Assembly: GCA_029775925.1 (NCBI GenBank)
Contig: JARVKB010000017.1
Coordinates: forward strand, 1-37,145
Length of the DNA stretch: 37,145 bases
Reading direction: 5' to 3'
Source: Nitrososphaeria archaeon
GTDB lineage: Archaea > Thermoproteota > Nitrososphaeria > Nitrososphaerales > JACAEJ01
The stretch's first letter is position 1; each line of letters opens with the position of its first letter. Below are positions 1 to 8,782 of the stretch, one piece after another. A program made the position numbers and the translations under genes. The notes under the pieces are model-generated. The model did no database searches, was not told the origin of the DNA, and saw only the letters and a program-made list of their open reading frames with translations.

Positions 1-85
1 TACTTGCGCGAGAAAAACCTCTTTTTTGCTCAAAGTTAACATGCTAAATTTAAAAGCTTACATTTTATCAGAGTCAAGAAAAAAT

Positions 86-95
86 CTTATATAAT
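86..95 (+). promoter_or_regulatory. TATA-like promoter for the first membrane protein gene
   Basis: The sequence cttatataat lies about 24 bases before the ATG at 114. This is the spacing expected if transcription starts at the start codon, giving a leaderless mRNA. No Shine-Dalgarno sequence precedes this ATG. The assignment rests on position and sequence only. Confidence 0.5.
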
Positions 96-113
96 GTTTC
101 TATATTTTAATTC

Positions 114-524
114 ATGCCTTTAATAACACTTCCAGGTTTGGGCTTGAGTTTAATTCTCTTGATCATCGCTATTTTTGTTATAATATGGATCATCGCATCT
201 ATACCAGTTTATATAGCAGCTAAAATAATCAAAGGAGGAAAAGCAACTTTTGGTCAAGCGATGCTGGCTACCTTACTAGGACCGATAATCTTTGCATTTG
301 TCCGAATTGCATCAATATTTTTCCTAGAATTTCTAGGCATTAGCCAATCAGCATTATTGGCTTTGATCATCGCTTTTATATTCTGGCTCTGGGTCTATAA
401 AGCAAGCTTTAACACAGGCTGGTTGCAAGCCTTTGGAATAGCCTTGCTTGCTATTGCAGTTCTAATAATCCTATCCTTGATAATAAGCATAATCGTGCCT
501 ATTGCTATTTTGTTCTTTTTCTAG
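114..524 (+). CDS. Small integral membrane protein of unknown function
   Basis: A 136-residue protein made almost wholly of hydrophobic segments. About four membrane helices can be placed, near residues 8-38, 48-75, 80-95 and 103-134, joined by short loops containing a few Lys and Arg. No catalytic motif or named family is recognised. The ATG at 114 follows a TATA-like element at leaderless spacing. The gene converges on cooC, and the two stop codons share the four bases CTAG at 521-524. It is probably a separate unit from the CODH/ACS operon. The cytoplasmic membrane location is inferred from hydrophobicity. Confidence 0.75.
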   Translation: MPLITLPGLGLSLILLIIAIFVIIWIIASIPVYIAAKIIKGGKATFGQAMLATLLGPIIFAFVRIASIFFLEFLGISQSALLALIIAFIFWLWVYKASFNTGWLQAFGIALLAIAVLIILSLIISIIVPIAILFFF

Positions 525-1312
525 AAGTAGCATCTCATCAAAAAATCTTTTATAGATTTTATGGCTTCTATAGCTTGAGAATTAGGATCAAAATCTATTG
601 GTGAAACTCTTAGCATATCAGACTTAGCTATGGCTTCATCATAAGGAATGATACCAATTATTGGAAGGTTCATCTTTTTAAGAGCATCGTTAAGAAAATT
701 CTTCTCTTCTTCACTTCTCACTTTATTACCAACAGCAAGTACAGAATCGATCCCTATGTCTTGAGCAAGCCTTGAGATCCTATTGGCAGTGTCTATCGAT
801 TGCATTCTTGGTTCAACTACGATTAAAATTGCATCGACTCCTTTGATCGTTCCTCTACCAAGATGCTCCAAACCTGCTTCCATATCCATTATGACTGCAT
901 CTTTTCTGTTTACCAATATGTGCCTTAACAGAGCTCTTAATAATGAGTTTGCAGGGCACATACAACCAGAGCCACCGAACTTGACAGTACCCATCACAAT
1001 AAGTTTGATGTTGTCAGGACCAAGAACTCCATACTTATCAGCTATATCATGAACAGTAGGCGTTAAGCTAAAAACTGAGCCTGATGAGCCAGGCCTTGCT
1101 CCTGTCCTCTCCTCTATTAAATCATAGTTTTCACTTATAGGGATTATTTTTGAAGAAGTATTTTGATCGATCCCTAAAACAGATGAAAGATTCATGGCAG
1201 GGTCTGCATCTATTGCAATAACCTTGTAACCATCTTTAGCCAATAGTCTCGCAAGTATCCCTGCTAAAGTAGTCTTACCAACTCCACCTTTTCCAGCTAT
1301 AGCTAACTTCAT
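521..1312 (-). CDS. cooC: CooC-type nickel-insertion ATPase (second copy, last gene of the CODH/ACS operon)
   Basis: A MinD/ParA-type P-loop ATPase of 263 residues. The deviant Walker A is GKGGVGKTT at residues 7-15, with the signature lysine early in the loop. IDADPAMN follows near 35. A CxC pair (C117, C119 in GSGCMCP) corresponds to the CooC cysteines that bind metal between the two subunits of the dimer. In the known family, ATP binding and hydrolysis drive Ni insertion into the C-cluster of carbon monoxide dehydrogenase. Its ATG overlaps the stop of the preceding cooC-like gene (ATGA), so the two are probably translationally coupled. Two different copies next to each other may serve the two nickel sites, CODH cluster C and ACS cluster A. 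That division of labour is inference. Confidence 0.9.
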   Translation of the reverse strand: MKLAIAGKGGVGKTTLAGILARLLAKDGYKVIAIDADPAMNLSSVLGIDQNTSSKIIPISENYDLIEERTGARPGSSGSVFSLTPTVHDIADKYGVLGPDNIKLIVMGTVKFGGSGCMCPANSLLRALLRHILVNRKDAVIMDMEAGLEHLGRGTIKGVDAILIVVEPRMQSIDTANRISRLAQDIGIDSVLAVGNKVRSEEEKNFLNDALKKMNLPIIGIIPYDEAIAKSDMLRVSPIDFDPNSQAIEAIKSIKDFLMRCYF

Positions 1313-2091
1313 AGTAGCACCTGTCTTTTGATTAATTGAAGAATAATTTCATCCACGATGTTGCTAACAGCATTTAAGGCTATGGATGATGAAGGTAGAT
1401 CGAATAATGGTTTTCCTTCTGAGTTGAATTGCTGTATCAAAGGATCTTCAGGAATGATGCCTGCATAATCTACCCCAGATATCTTTACCAATTCGTCTAT
1501 TCTTTCTTTCACATAAGATGATACTCTATTCACAATTAGAAGAGTCTTTCCTATGCTTATATGAAGTTCTTTACACAATTCTTTTATCCTCTTCGCTGTC
1601 CTAGCCCCACTAATAGTAGGATCTGTGATGATCAAGAGCAATTCCAAGTCTCTCGTCGTTCTTCTGCTAAAATGCTCAAGCCCAGCCTCAGTATCTATCA
1701 ACACTAAAGGATAATGCTTAGATATTGTATCCAATATTTTTCTTAATATATTGTTGATAAAGCAGTAGCAACCAGGACCTTCAGGCCTACCCATTGCTAT
1801 GAAATCAAAATCATCAGTTTCTACCATTGAACTTTGAATAAGATAGCTCAAATGATCTTCCTTTGATAGCTCTGGGGGAAGGTTGTCTTTACTCTTGAGA
1901 AACTTTTCTCTCAAGTCCCCTACAGTATTTTTAATCTCTACCCCTAAAGCTTCGTTCAAGTTAGAGTTTGGATCCGCATCTATAACAAGTATGGGCCCTT
2001 TTACTTTTTTAATAAAATTCTTCAATAAAAGGGCGGTAATCGTTGTCTTACCTGCCCCTCCTTTTCCTGATACTGCTATACTAAAGGTCAT
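1309..2091 (-). CDS. cooC: CooC-type nickel-insertion ATPase (first copy)
   Basis: A 260-residue MinD-like ATPase with deviant Walker A GKGGAGKTT (residues 9-17), the switch motif IDADPNSN near 38, and the CooC hallmark CxC (C108, C110 in GPGCYCF). The downstream motif LIDTEAGLEHFSRRT is typical of CooC. It overlaps the end of cooT by 11 bases and is followed by a 4-base overlap with the second cooC gene. It is clearly diverged from that copy, so this is not a recent duplication. Role by family: ATP-dependent maturation of nickel centres in CODH/ACS in the cytoplasm. Which of the two copies serves which metal centre cannot be read from sequence. Confidence 0.9.
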   Translation of the reverse strand: MTFSIAVSGKGGAGKTTITALLLKNFIKKVKGPILVIDADPNSNLNEALGVEIKNTVGDLREKFLKSKDNLPPELSKEDHLSYLIQSSMVETDDFDFIAMGRPEGPGCYCFINNILRKILDTISKHYPLVLIDTEAGLEHFSRRTTRDLELLLIITDPTISGARTAKRIKELCKELHISIGKTLLIVNRVSSYVKERIDELVKISGVDYAGIIPEDPLIQQFNSEGKPLFDLPSSSIALNAVSNIVDEIILQLIKRQVLL

Positions 2092-2437
2092 TTTTACTCA
2101 CTCGATACTTTTTCCAAAGTTTGCGAATAATTTCATCCCCAGATGCTTTTACATCCTCCCAAAGCGCTTCTATTTTTTCATCATAAACTTTACCAGAATC
2201 ACATTTATTACAAGCATCTAAGAATCTTTTTATCTTTATGAGAATAGGCGAACTGATTAATTTTAGAATTTCTGCGTTAACATCGACTTCCTCTATTATT
2301 GCTCCATGAATTTTAATAGCTTTTCCAAGTATATCTTTTAATAAAACATGATCATCAATAATTTTTGCATAAACAATGTCTTCTCCAACCTTTCTCTCTT
2401 TATCGCCTTCTTTGCTGATAACTTTAAATTCACACAA
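2081..2437 (-). CDS. cooT: CooT-like nickel-binding accessory protein with a C-terminal extension
   Basis: The first 65 or so residues match the CooT family: M-C-E-F-K-V at the start, then EDIVYAKI, LKDILGKA and a final IIEEVDV strand. The longest frame begins with GTG at 2446, but TTG at 2437 is preferred. It is preceded at good distance by AGGTGAT, which pairs with the 16S tail, and it places Cys at position 2. Cys2 is the nickel ligand known for CooT. The family is usually about 60-70 residues. This protein has 118, the extra part being helical and containing a CNKC pair. It sits between AOR and the two cooC genes, which supports a role in nickel delivery to CODH/ACS. Confidence 0.8.
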   Translation of the reverse strand: MCEFKVISKEGDKERKVGEDIVYAKIIDDHVLLKDILGKAIKIHGAIIEEVDVNAEILKLISSPILIKIKRFLDACNKCDSGKVYDEKIEALWEDVKASGDEIIRKLWKKYRVSKNDL

Positions 2438-2455
2438 GATTATCACCTATCCAGC

Positions 2456-4258
2456 TTATTTAAGAAGCTCTTTTATCGCCTTCTCTTCAGGCCTCAAACT
2501 GATCCCTTCCTTTTCTCTTCTCTTTATATAATATTCTATCATGCTTTTAATCAATTTAAAATCGAGCTTACCATGAGGAGTTTGAACCTCAAATATTCTT
2601 TTTGGAATGTTTTGTGCTTCTAATTCGAAACCTTCTCTAACCTTGAATTTGTAAAGGTTATGAAAAACTTCTTTACCCATGTTTAATAATTCTTCTTGAG
2701 TCTTATTAATTCCTAAAGTTTTAAGAGCTTCGACGATGAGTTCTTTACTGTAAATTCTTCTTGCAAAGTAGCATGCTCCTAAAGAGTAAAAGACGTAAAG
2801 CCAGTCCTCTTGCTCTATCAAGAAATCGACGATACTCTCAATTTTTATAGGCTCATTAATAATCTTTTGATCTATGCTGTAGCCTGAGTTGCTAAGGTGT
2901 GAGTGCCTCGCTCCAACTAAAGGTCCTACTATACATCCATAACCCGTTATGTATCCTGCCATGCCATTATTACCTAATGCCATTGCATACTCTTTCCCAC
3001 CATACTTTTCAGAAGCAGCAACAACACCTTGAGCCAATTTAACATAAAATTTATTCTTCATCTCAACTATGTTATCGATCATTTTTATGTATGATTCAGC
3101 ATCTCCCCATTCAGGTTTTATTCCTTCAGTATCATCAAGGTTTATTCTACCTTCTTCAAAGGCTTCTGTAGCCCATGCAAGTACTGTTCCTGTCATCATA
3201 GCATCCAACCCAAGTTTTTCACAATGGTAAATGAGAAGTATCAAGTCTCTTCTGTCTTTTATCAAAAGATTACTCCCTAAAGCGTACATAGGTTCATAGT
3301 TGTAAGGTACTGATACTTCTTCATGAAATATCTCCTTCTTACCTTTCTCATGTTCAGGAGCAAAGCCAGTCCTCAATTCTGCTAAGTGTATACATGCTAT
3401 AGGACAGCCAGGACATGATATCTTCCTTCTTAGCATAGATTCAGCCATCGCTTCCCCTGATATGCTCTTAGCATCTTCAAACCTTGATTCTTTAAAATTA
3501 CGAGTAGGCAAAGCTCCTAGTTCATTAAGCTCTAGCATATTTGCTGAAGTTCCTAGATAATGATACTTCGCCATCTCATCACTTTTAACGACTTTTTGAT
3601 TTATCTTATCATACATATCTTTAACATCTATAGGATTATCGATCTGGATCCCTTTTCTTCCTAAAACTGAAATAGCCTTCAGCTTCTTGCTCCCAAATAT
3701 TGCACCAAGGCCCAATCTTCCAAAATGATGGTATCTATCGACTATTACATTGCTATAATAGACTAAATTCTCCCCTGCTCTTCCACAGCTTATCACACTT
3801 TGCATTCCTTTATCATTCTTTCTAAGCACTTTTTCAACATCTAATGGCGATAAACCCCAAAGCGAATCAGCCATCCTTATCTTTACTTCATCGTCCATTA
3901 TCTCTAAAGCTACAGGATGATCAGACGCTCCACGAATGATCAATGCAGCATAACCAGCGAACCTTAATGCACTTGCAAAATGCCCTCCAGCATGAGATTC
4001 CCCAAGATTTTTTGTTAAAGGAGATTTGAACATGGATACAGCCTTGACGATGCATGGGAATATCCCTGTCATGCAACTTGTTGTAAATATTATCGGTGCT
4101 TCTGGGGAGAAGGGATCCATCTTCGGTTTTGTTTCTTCGAGGAGAAGTTTTGATGCTACTCCTGAGCCACCAAGATATTTTGAGAATAAATCAGGCCTAT
4201 CAACCACATTAATAGATTTATTAGAGAGATTAACGTAAAGGACCTTGCTTAACATCAT
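2456..4258 (-). CDS. aor: Aldehyde ferredoxin oxidoreductase (tungsten/molybdenum pterin enzyme)
   Basis: A 600-residue full-length member of the AOR family. The N-terminal cofactor domain carries YLGGSGVASKLL, and near residues 75-95 there are conserved pterin contacts. The [4Fe-4S] cysteines are C282, C285, C289 (SCPGCPIAC) and C496 (SLGACYFAR). This spacing agrees closely with the structurally known Pyrococcus enzyme. By family it catalyses aldehyde + water to carboxylic acid + two reduced ferredoxins, or the reverse. Its ATG overlaps the ferredoxin gene stop (ATGA), so the two products are probably partners. Placement inside the CODH/ACS operon suggests a link to acetaldehyde/acetate or another aldehyde. 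The substrate cannot be read from sequence, and benzoyl-CoA-reductase BamB-like members share this fold. Confidence 0.93.
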   Translation of the reverse strand: MMLSKVLYVNLSNKSINVVDRPDLFSKYLGGSGVASKLLLEETKPKMDPFSPEAPIIFTTSCMTGIFPCIVKAVSMFKSPLTKNLGESHAGGHFASALRFAGYAALIIRGASDHPVALEIMDDEVKIRMADSLWGLSPLDVEKVLRKNDKGMQSVISCGRAGENLVYYSNVIVDRYHHFGRLGLGAIFGSKKLKAISVLGRKGIQIDNPIDVKDMYDKINQKVVKSDEMAKYHYLGTSANMLELNELGALPTRNFKESRFEDAKSISGEAMAESMLRRKISCPGCPIACIHLAELRTGFAPEHEKGKKEIFHEEVSVPYNYEPMYALGSNLLIKDRRDLILLIYHCEKLGLDAMMTGTVLAWATEAFEEGRINLDDTEGIKPEWGDAESYIKMIDNIVEMKNKFYVKLAQGVVAASEKYGGKEYAMALGNNGMAGYITGYGCIVGPLVGARHSHLSNSGYSIDQKIINEPIKIESIVDFLIEQEDWLYVFYSLGACYFARRIYSKELIVEALKTLGINKTQEELLNMGKEVFHNLYKFKVREGFELEAQNIPKRIFEVQTPHGKLDFKLIKSMIEYYIKRREKEGISLRPEEKAIKELLK

Positions 4259-4668
4259 TTCATCTCCTCATATTTGAATACGTTATGAGGACAATACTTT
4301 GCACAATCTCCACATCTATCACATATTATTGGTAGATTCGTATTTTCATCTAAAGCCAATGCTTTTATCATACATGCATCTATACAATCAAAGGTTTTAC
4401 AGCCTTTGCATTTCGATGCTATTAATGTTATTCCACCCTCTGGTAAAGGTTGTAAAGCACCTTTAGGGCATGCTAAAGCACACTCTGGATTCTTGCAAAA
4501 TCTACAAGCTATCACTGTAAAAGGATTTTCCAGACTTCCGTTCACTCTTACGAATACTGCTACTCTAGAAGGGTCTACAGTATTAAATAAATGCCTTGAG
4601 CAAGCATAAACACAACTATAGCAACCAATACATCTTTCAGGATGGACAACTTCGATATGAAACCTCAT
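4255..4668 (-). CDS. Ferredoxin with four predicted [4Fe-4S] clusters, AOR electron-transfer subunit
   Basis: A 137-residue protein containing sixteen clustered cysteines in four groups: CIGCYSCVYAC, CRFCKNPECALAC, CKGCKTFDCIDAC and CDRCGDCAKYC. This pattern resembles HycB/CooF-type polyferredoxins, which pass electrons between a redox enzyme and soluble ferredoxin. It has no signal peptide, so it should be cytoplasmic. The gene lies 7 bases after cdhE and overlaps the AOR start by four bases. The immediate partner is therefore likely AOR, with a possible second role as electron acceptor for CODH. Both roles are inferred from order and family; the cluster count is inferred from the cysteine spacing. 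Confidence 0.88.
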   Translation of the reverse strand: MRFHIEVVHPERCIGCYSCVYACSRHLFNTVDPSRVAVFVRVNGSLENPFTVIACRFCKNPECALACPKGALQPLPEGGITLIASKCKGCKTFDCIDACMIKALALDENTNLPIICDRCGDCAKYCPHNVFKYEEMK

Positions 4669-4675
4669 GATTGAT

Positions 4676-6082
4676 CTAAGCCCAATATTTTGTGAGAAAG
4701 CTTTTTATCTGGGAAGAGTCTCTAGGACCTACGATTACCTCCCAACCCGTTAAATCTTCTATCTCTCCTTTTAGCCTTGCTGCCAATCCAGGGATGATGA
4801 GCTTTTTATGCTTCACCATCTTTTCTATTCCTGATGAAGTAAAAAGATCTTTTACTTTGGATGGATTGAACTGTCCTCCTGCTACAGATACTTCAACAGC
4901 CAATCCTTCAGCATCCAAAACTAGCAAGTAGCAATTTATCCCTGCAGATTCAAGGTCGTTAGCTACTGTGAAATATGTTAGAGCGAAATTCGTTGTAAGG
5001 AATACAGGAGATTTCTCATCTGGCTTTCCTATAACACGAAGGCCAGATTCCACCGAGACTGGCTTCCTTGGGTCTGTGTAGATATTTTGTCTTAAGGTTA
5101 GCACTGGGAGAAGGGCCCAAATTTCTGAGGTGTGCATTATTAAAAGATCAGCGAATCTATTCATGAATAAAGATGCCATACAAGCTTCTCTATAAGATGC
5201 AATTACAGGTTCTTGATTCTCAACCATCCAGACTACTGCTGGCACCGCCATTATAGGATAGCCAAGATCTTTATCTCCTCTTTTTATCGCTGCCCTTCTT
5301 ATCATGATAAAGTTGTTAACACTATCCCTAAGAAGATTGCCTTCTGTGTATGAACCTGCATCTATGACTATATCATGAATTCCTATAGCTTGTAAAGTCT
5401 TGATCAAAGATTTGATTAAAGATAAATTGTTAGGTGCAAAGACGGCTACTGGACAATCGTATTGTTTAGCCAGTTCTGAAAATTCTCTCCAATTTTCCTC
5501 TGTTACAGCGTATAATAACGGTCTTTTATTGGCTACTTGCCCTTTCTCCAGTGCAGCTCTTAAAATTTTAGGATCAAAAGAGCAAAGAATCAAGGGGAGA
5601 TTACAGCTTCTTGCCACAAGGGATACCACATAAGAGAATCGATCAGGATCTTTTGATGCGCATCTAACAGCTATCATATTAACCTTAAGAGTATCGCCTA
5701 TTCTAACGATAGAAATAGATTCTATTTTTTTACATCTCTCAACAATCTTATCGTCATCCATCGTATCGCTCACATCTATAGCTATTGCTGTAGGATTATG
5801 ATAAGTTAGTTCATGTCTATACATCACTTCTTTTCCTCCTATTTTTACCAAATTTTCTCCTACGCCTAACTTTACCTCTTTTATAGGAGGAGCAATAAGT
5901 TCGATAAGCTTGGCTAATTGTTCTTTGTACTTTGGCTTCTTCAAAGGAGGGCAGTTATCTGGAGTAGCCCTTCTATCTAAGAGCTTAGAAGCGAATGCCA
6001 TACAATTAGGCTCGCCACACTCTCCACAGTTCGTCTGAGGGAGATAACGATAAACTGAGAGTAATGTTACTTTCTCAGGCAT
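4676..6082 (-). CDS. cdhE: CODH/ACS gamma subunit (large corrinoid iron-sulfur protein)
   Basis: A 468-residue homologue of CdhE/AcsC. The N-terminus has the [4Fe-4S] motif with C19, C22, C27 and C44 (NCGECGEPNC...NCPPL), the site that reductively activates the corrinoid cobalt. A TIM-barrel domain follows (about 100-330), and a C-terminal corrinoid-binding region has LTTNFALTYFTVANDLE and VEVSVAGGQF. Known role: with CdhD it carries the methyl group between tetrahydropterin and the A-cluster of acetyl-CoA synthase. It follows cdhD with a 3-base gap. Length and motifs are normal and nothing is missing. Confidence 0.95.
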   Translation of the reverse strand: MPEKVTLLSVYRYLPQTNCGECGEPNCMAFASKLLDRRATPDNCPPLKKPKYKEQLAKLIELIAPPIKEVKLGVGENLVKIGGKEVMYRHELTYHNPTAIAIDVSDTMDDDKIVERCKKIESISIVRIGDTLKVNMIAVRCASKDPDRFSYVVSLVARSCNLPLILCSFDPKILRAALEKGQVANKRPLLYAVTEENWREFSELAKQYDCPVAVFAPNNLSLIKSLIKTLQAIGIHDIVIDAGSYTEGNLLRDSVNNFIMIRRAAIKRGDKDLGYPIMAVPAVVWMVENQEPVIASYREACMASLFMNRFADLLIMHTSEIWALLPVLTLRQNIYTDPRKPVSVESGLRVIGKPDEKSPVFLTTNFALTYFTVANDLESAGINCYLLVLDAEGLAVEVSVAGGQFNPSKVKDLFTSSGIEKMVKHKKLIIPGLAARLKGEIEDLTGWEVIVGPRDSSQIKSFLTKYWA

Positions 6083-6085
6083 TTT

Positions 6086-7309
6086 TCACAACCCTATATC
6101 AGTTATCCAGTCTTGAATTCTTTGATCAGCGTTAACTTCTCCGTAAAGACTCTCTATCAATCTCTTTATAATTCTAACCGTGGCAGGATGGCTCAACATA
6201 AAAAGGTCTCCTCCAGCCATCATGGCTGTGATCGTTGTTACAGTCTCCCAAAGAGGACCTCTGTACTCTTTTGGCCCCCACTCTTCAGACTTCATCCAAG
6301 CTTCTCTAGCCCCCCAACTATTGCTCGTTGAGGCGAGGATGGGCATCTGTAGATCAGGATCCCCAAGAAGACCTGCAAGCTTAATTCTTTCCATCAAGCT
6401 GAGAGTATAATCAAGACCGTAGCCAAGGGCTGCAGTGGTAGGGTCTATGATGATCTGCTCCTTCGATAATCCTTCATCAAGGAGAAGCCTATTGAGCTTC
6501 TTCTGATTGTTTATATCCATAGGCGTGAAGGCTACAACTATATGATTATGCTGCTTAGCTGCTCTCGCTATTCTTTTGTAATCATTATCAATATTAGCAG
6601 AATTTAAAATACATCTTTCACCACTCGCCACTTCAGCAGCAGCCTCTAAAACCAAAGGGTCCTTGGCCTTATTGCCAGACCCTCCTATTATTAATGGTAC
6701 ATCTACAGCTTGCAGTACATTTTCTACAGTCTTAGCAGCCTCCTTCGGGGATGTATCTTTAATCAAAGGATCCGTGCTTATCAGATTAAGAGAGACTATC
6801 TCAGCACCGAAGTCTTCAACTTGTCTCTTCGCCCATTCCGCAGGATCGTGCATGACATCTTCAAAGTGCTGTCTTACAGATTTTGCTAATTCTATAGGCA
6901 TATCGAATATATCCATAGCAATAGCAGGCTTATTTGGGTTCAAAGCTTCAAAGCTATAGAAAGGCATCGTCTTCTCGCCCCCTATCTTTATTACCTTTCT
7001 CCTAGACCCGCCTTCAGATCTTGTAGCACCTATCTTAACTTCAGTGATCGTTCCCGGATAGGTTTCTATAGGTGGTGAGAATTCTGCTTTAAGTAAAGTT
7101 TCTATCTTCTTTTCAACTTTTTGTGTGATTTGAGGAATTTGTGCTGTAAACCCTACCATTGGTTGGATTATAAAGGTAAGTTCTTCAGCTCTAATTTCTA
7201 CATTCTCTAATTCTAAATCTCCAAGTTTTTCTATAAATTTAGCCAGGCTCTTCATCAATGCTTTTATCTCTTCTTTTTCTTCAATTTCATCTCCTAAGAA
7301 GATGGCCAA
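6086..7309 (-). CDS. cdhD: CODH/ACS delta subunit (small corrinoid iron-sulfur protein)
   Basis: A 407-residue homologue of CdhD/AcsD with a TIM-barrel fold: conserved MPFYSFEALNPNKPAIAMD (about residue 115), LISTDPLIKDTSP and QIIIDPTTAALGYGLDYTLS. It pairs with CdhE to form the corrinoid protein that hands the methyl group to acetyl-CoA synthase. The start is TTG, supported by GGTGAT four bases upstream. No ATG in this frame lies near the expected N-terminus. It sits 17 bases after cdhC and 3 bases before cdhE. In methanogens a cooC gene often separates cdhC and cdhD; here it does not. Confidence 0.95.
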   Translation of the reverse strand: MAIFLGDEIEEKEEIKALMKSLAKFIEKLGDLELENVEIRAEELTFIIQPMVGFTAQIPQITQKVEKKIETLLKAEFSPPIETYPGTITEVKIGATRSEGGSRRKVIKIGGEKTMPFYSFEALNPNKPAIAMDIFDMPIELAKSVRQHFEDVMHDPAEWAKRQVEDFGAEIVSLNLISTDPLIKDTSPKEAAKTVENVLQAVDVPLIIGGSGNKAKDPLVLEAAAEVASGERCILNSANIDNDYKRIARAAKQHNHIVVAFTPMDINNQKKLNRLLLDEGLSKEQIIIDPTTAALGYGLDYTLSLMERIKLAGLLGDPDLQMPILASTSNSWGAREAWMKSEEWGPKEYRGPLWETVTTITAMMAGGDLFMLSHPATVRIIKRLIESLYGEVNADQRIQDWITDIGL

Positions 7310-7326
7310 TTTATCACCAATCGAGA

Positions 7327-8772
7327 TTACTTCTTCTCACGCTTTATGATTACCTTCTCAGCCGTTATCTTTACATTCTTTAGTATTATTCTTATCCCGC
7401 CTTGACCTGGTATCTCAATGGTAGGGGCTTGAGCAGGCAATACAGCTTCTTGTACTTTCTCTTCAACCTCCTCTTCAACTTCTTCTTCAGCTTTAACGAC
7501 TTCTTCAACCTTCCACTGACTTACGACAGGATGCTGTTTGCTCTTCAGAAACTCTTTAAGCTCGCCTATACTCTTACATTCAACTTCCGTAGCTATTTTA
7601 TCACGAAGATGCTCGGGTATAGAATCCTTCACTCTTTCTTTTATCTGGGAAGGCATCCAGACTACTCTCTCCCAACCACCATCTGCTTGAAGGAATTTTG
7701 GAGATCTAAGGTATTCTATCGCTATTCCATTGAAACCAGGATTTTGTGTTCCTCCACTTGTATGCCCAGCCATGGATGAGAAAGTTAATCCATTAACCGT
7801 AGATCCTTTATAATCACGATGTACAATCCCTATACCATCGACTTCAGGTATGTAGAAAGCTATACCCTCAAAACAACCACATGAAGTATGGGGATTATCG
7901 AACATACTGTAAAGAGAAATCGATTTTATAGCTCCTAAAGACTTCTCATGTGCTACTTTATTTATCCCTTCATAAACACCTTTTATAGGGTCTATACATT
8001 CACCTTTAGGAATTGGGAAGTTAGGACCTTTAGGATCTACATTGTAAGCAGCTCTAGCATCAAACCAGCTTATAGAGCCACATGATCCTATCCTATTTGG
8101 AGTTATAACACAAATATGGCTTGGTGCAAAAGATTGGCACATAACACACGCATAGAATTCATTAACTTCTTCATCCTTCAAAGTCCTTGCTCTAACATCT
8201 CTCTTACTCCATACCTCCATAGCTATAGGAAATAATTCCTCAACCTTTTCCTTGTCTGTGTAGATTGTTATTTGTATCTTTTCTATAACAGGGAAGCTAG
8301 ATTTGTATAGCCATGCAAGTATCTTACCAATCCAGACTAATGAATTCAAACCCTTTTGATAAGACCTTTTACTTATCCTTATCCAGACATCATACCTTTG
8401 ATTGAGGTGCATCACTCCTTCAATATAGTTCGTAAAGTAATGAATTCTTCTCTCCAAAACACCTTCTAAGTCCTTCTCTACCTTCTCACCAGCAACCTCT
8501 ACCAATATGCCAATAGGATAGCTTCCTCCAGGATTCATTTCTTGAATGTCAGGCCCTATCACCGTGATTTTTCCATCTTCTATTTCTTCAATAGGCCTTG
8601 TTAGGACCAATTCCCACTTTCTCTCAACGTTCATGCCTCCAAACTCTACATACATGTCTGGCTTGCGGATTCTTTCTCCTTCATACATCTCTCCAACATC
8701 TACAGGGAATTCAGGCTTCTCAAGGCCTATTATGTTCGTTTTTTCTTTAAAGACATCACATGAATCAGACAT
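7327..8772 (-). CDS. cdhC: CODH/ACS beta subunit (acetyl-CoA synthase, A-cluster)
   Basis: A 481-residue archaeal-type acetyl-CoA synthase, lacking the bacterial N-terminal CODH-binding domain. The A-cluster cysteines are plain: C209, C212, C221 and C231 for the [4Fe-4S] cube (CVMCQSFAPSHICVITP...GSCG), and the CGC motif C298-C300 that holds the distal nickel. The spacing equals that known for the Methanosarcina CdhC. The C-terminus has a Glu/Val-rich linker (about 420-445), then a short domain also seen in archaeal homologues. Reaction: condenses CO, a methyl group and CoA to acetyl-CoA, or the reverse. AAGGTGG provides a good ribosome site for the ATG. Confidence 0.96.
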   Translation of the reverse strand: MSDSCDVFKEKTNIIGLEKPEFPVDVGEMYEGERIRKPDMYVEFGGMNVERKWELVLTRPIEEIEDGKITVIGPDIQEMNPGGSYPIGILVEVAGEKVEKDLEGVLERRIHYFTNYIEGVMHLNQRYDVWIRISKRSYQKGLNSLVWIGKILAWLYKSSFPVIEKIQITIYTDKEKVEELFPIAMEVWSKRDVRARTLKDEEVNEFYACVMCQSFAPSHICVITPNRIGSCGSISWFDARAAYNVDPKGPNFPIPKGECIDPIKGVYEGINKVAHEKSLGAIKSISLYSMFDNPHTSCGCFEGIAFYIPEVDGIGIVHRDYKGSTVNGLTFSSMAGHTSGGTQNPGFNGIAIEYLRSPKFLQADGGWERVVWMPSQIKERVKDSIPEHLRDKIATEVECKSIGELKEFLKSKQHPVVSQWKVEEVVKAEEEVEEEVEEKVQEAVLPAQAPTIEIPGQGGIRIILKNVKITAEKVIIKREKK

Positions 8773-8782
8773 TTAAACCACC

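Noticed and set aside
783-1052. Frame on the plus strand inside the second cooC gene, as one of many similar shadows (4026-4609, 6113-6959, 7402-7779, 8994-9350)
   Set aside because: They lie opposite strong, family-matched genes and have no protein-like pattern of their own.
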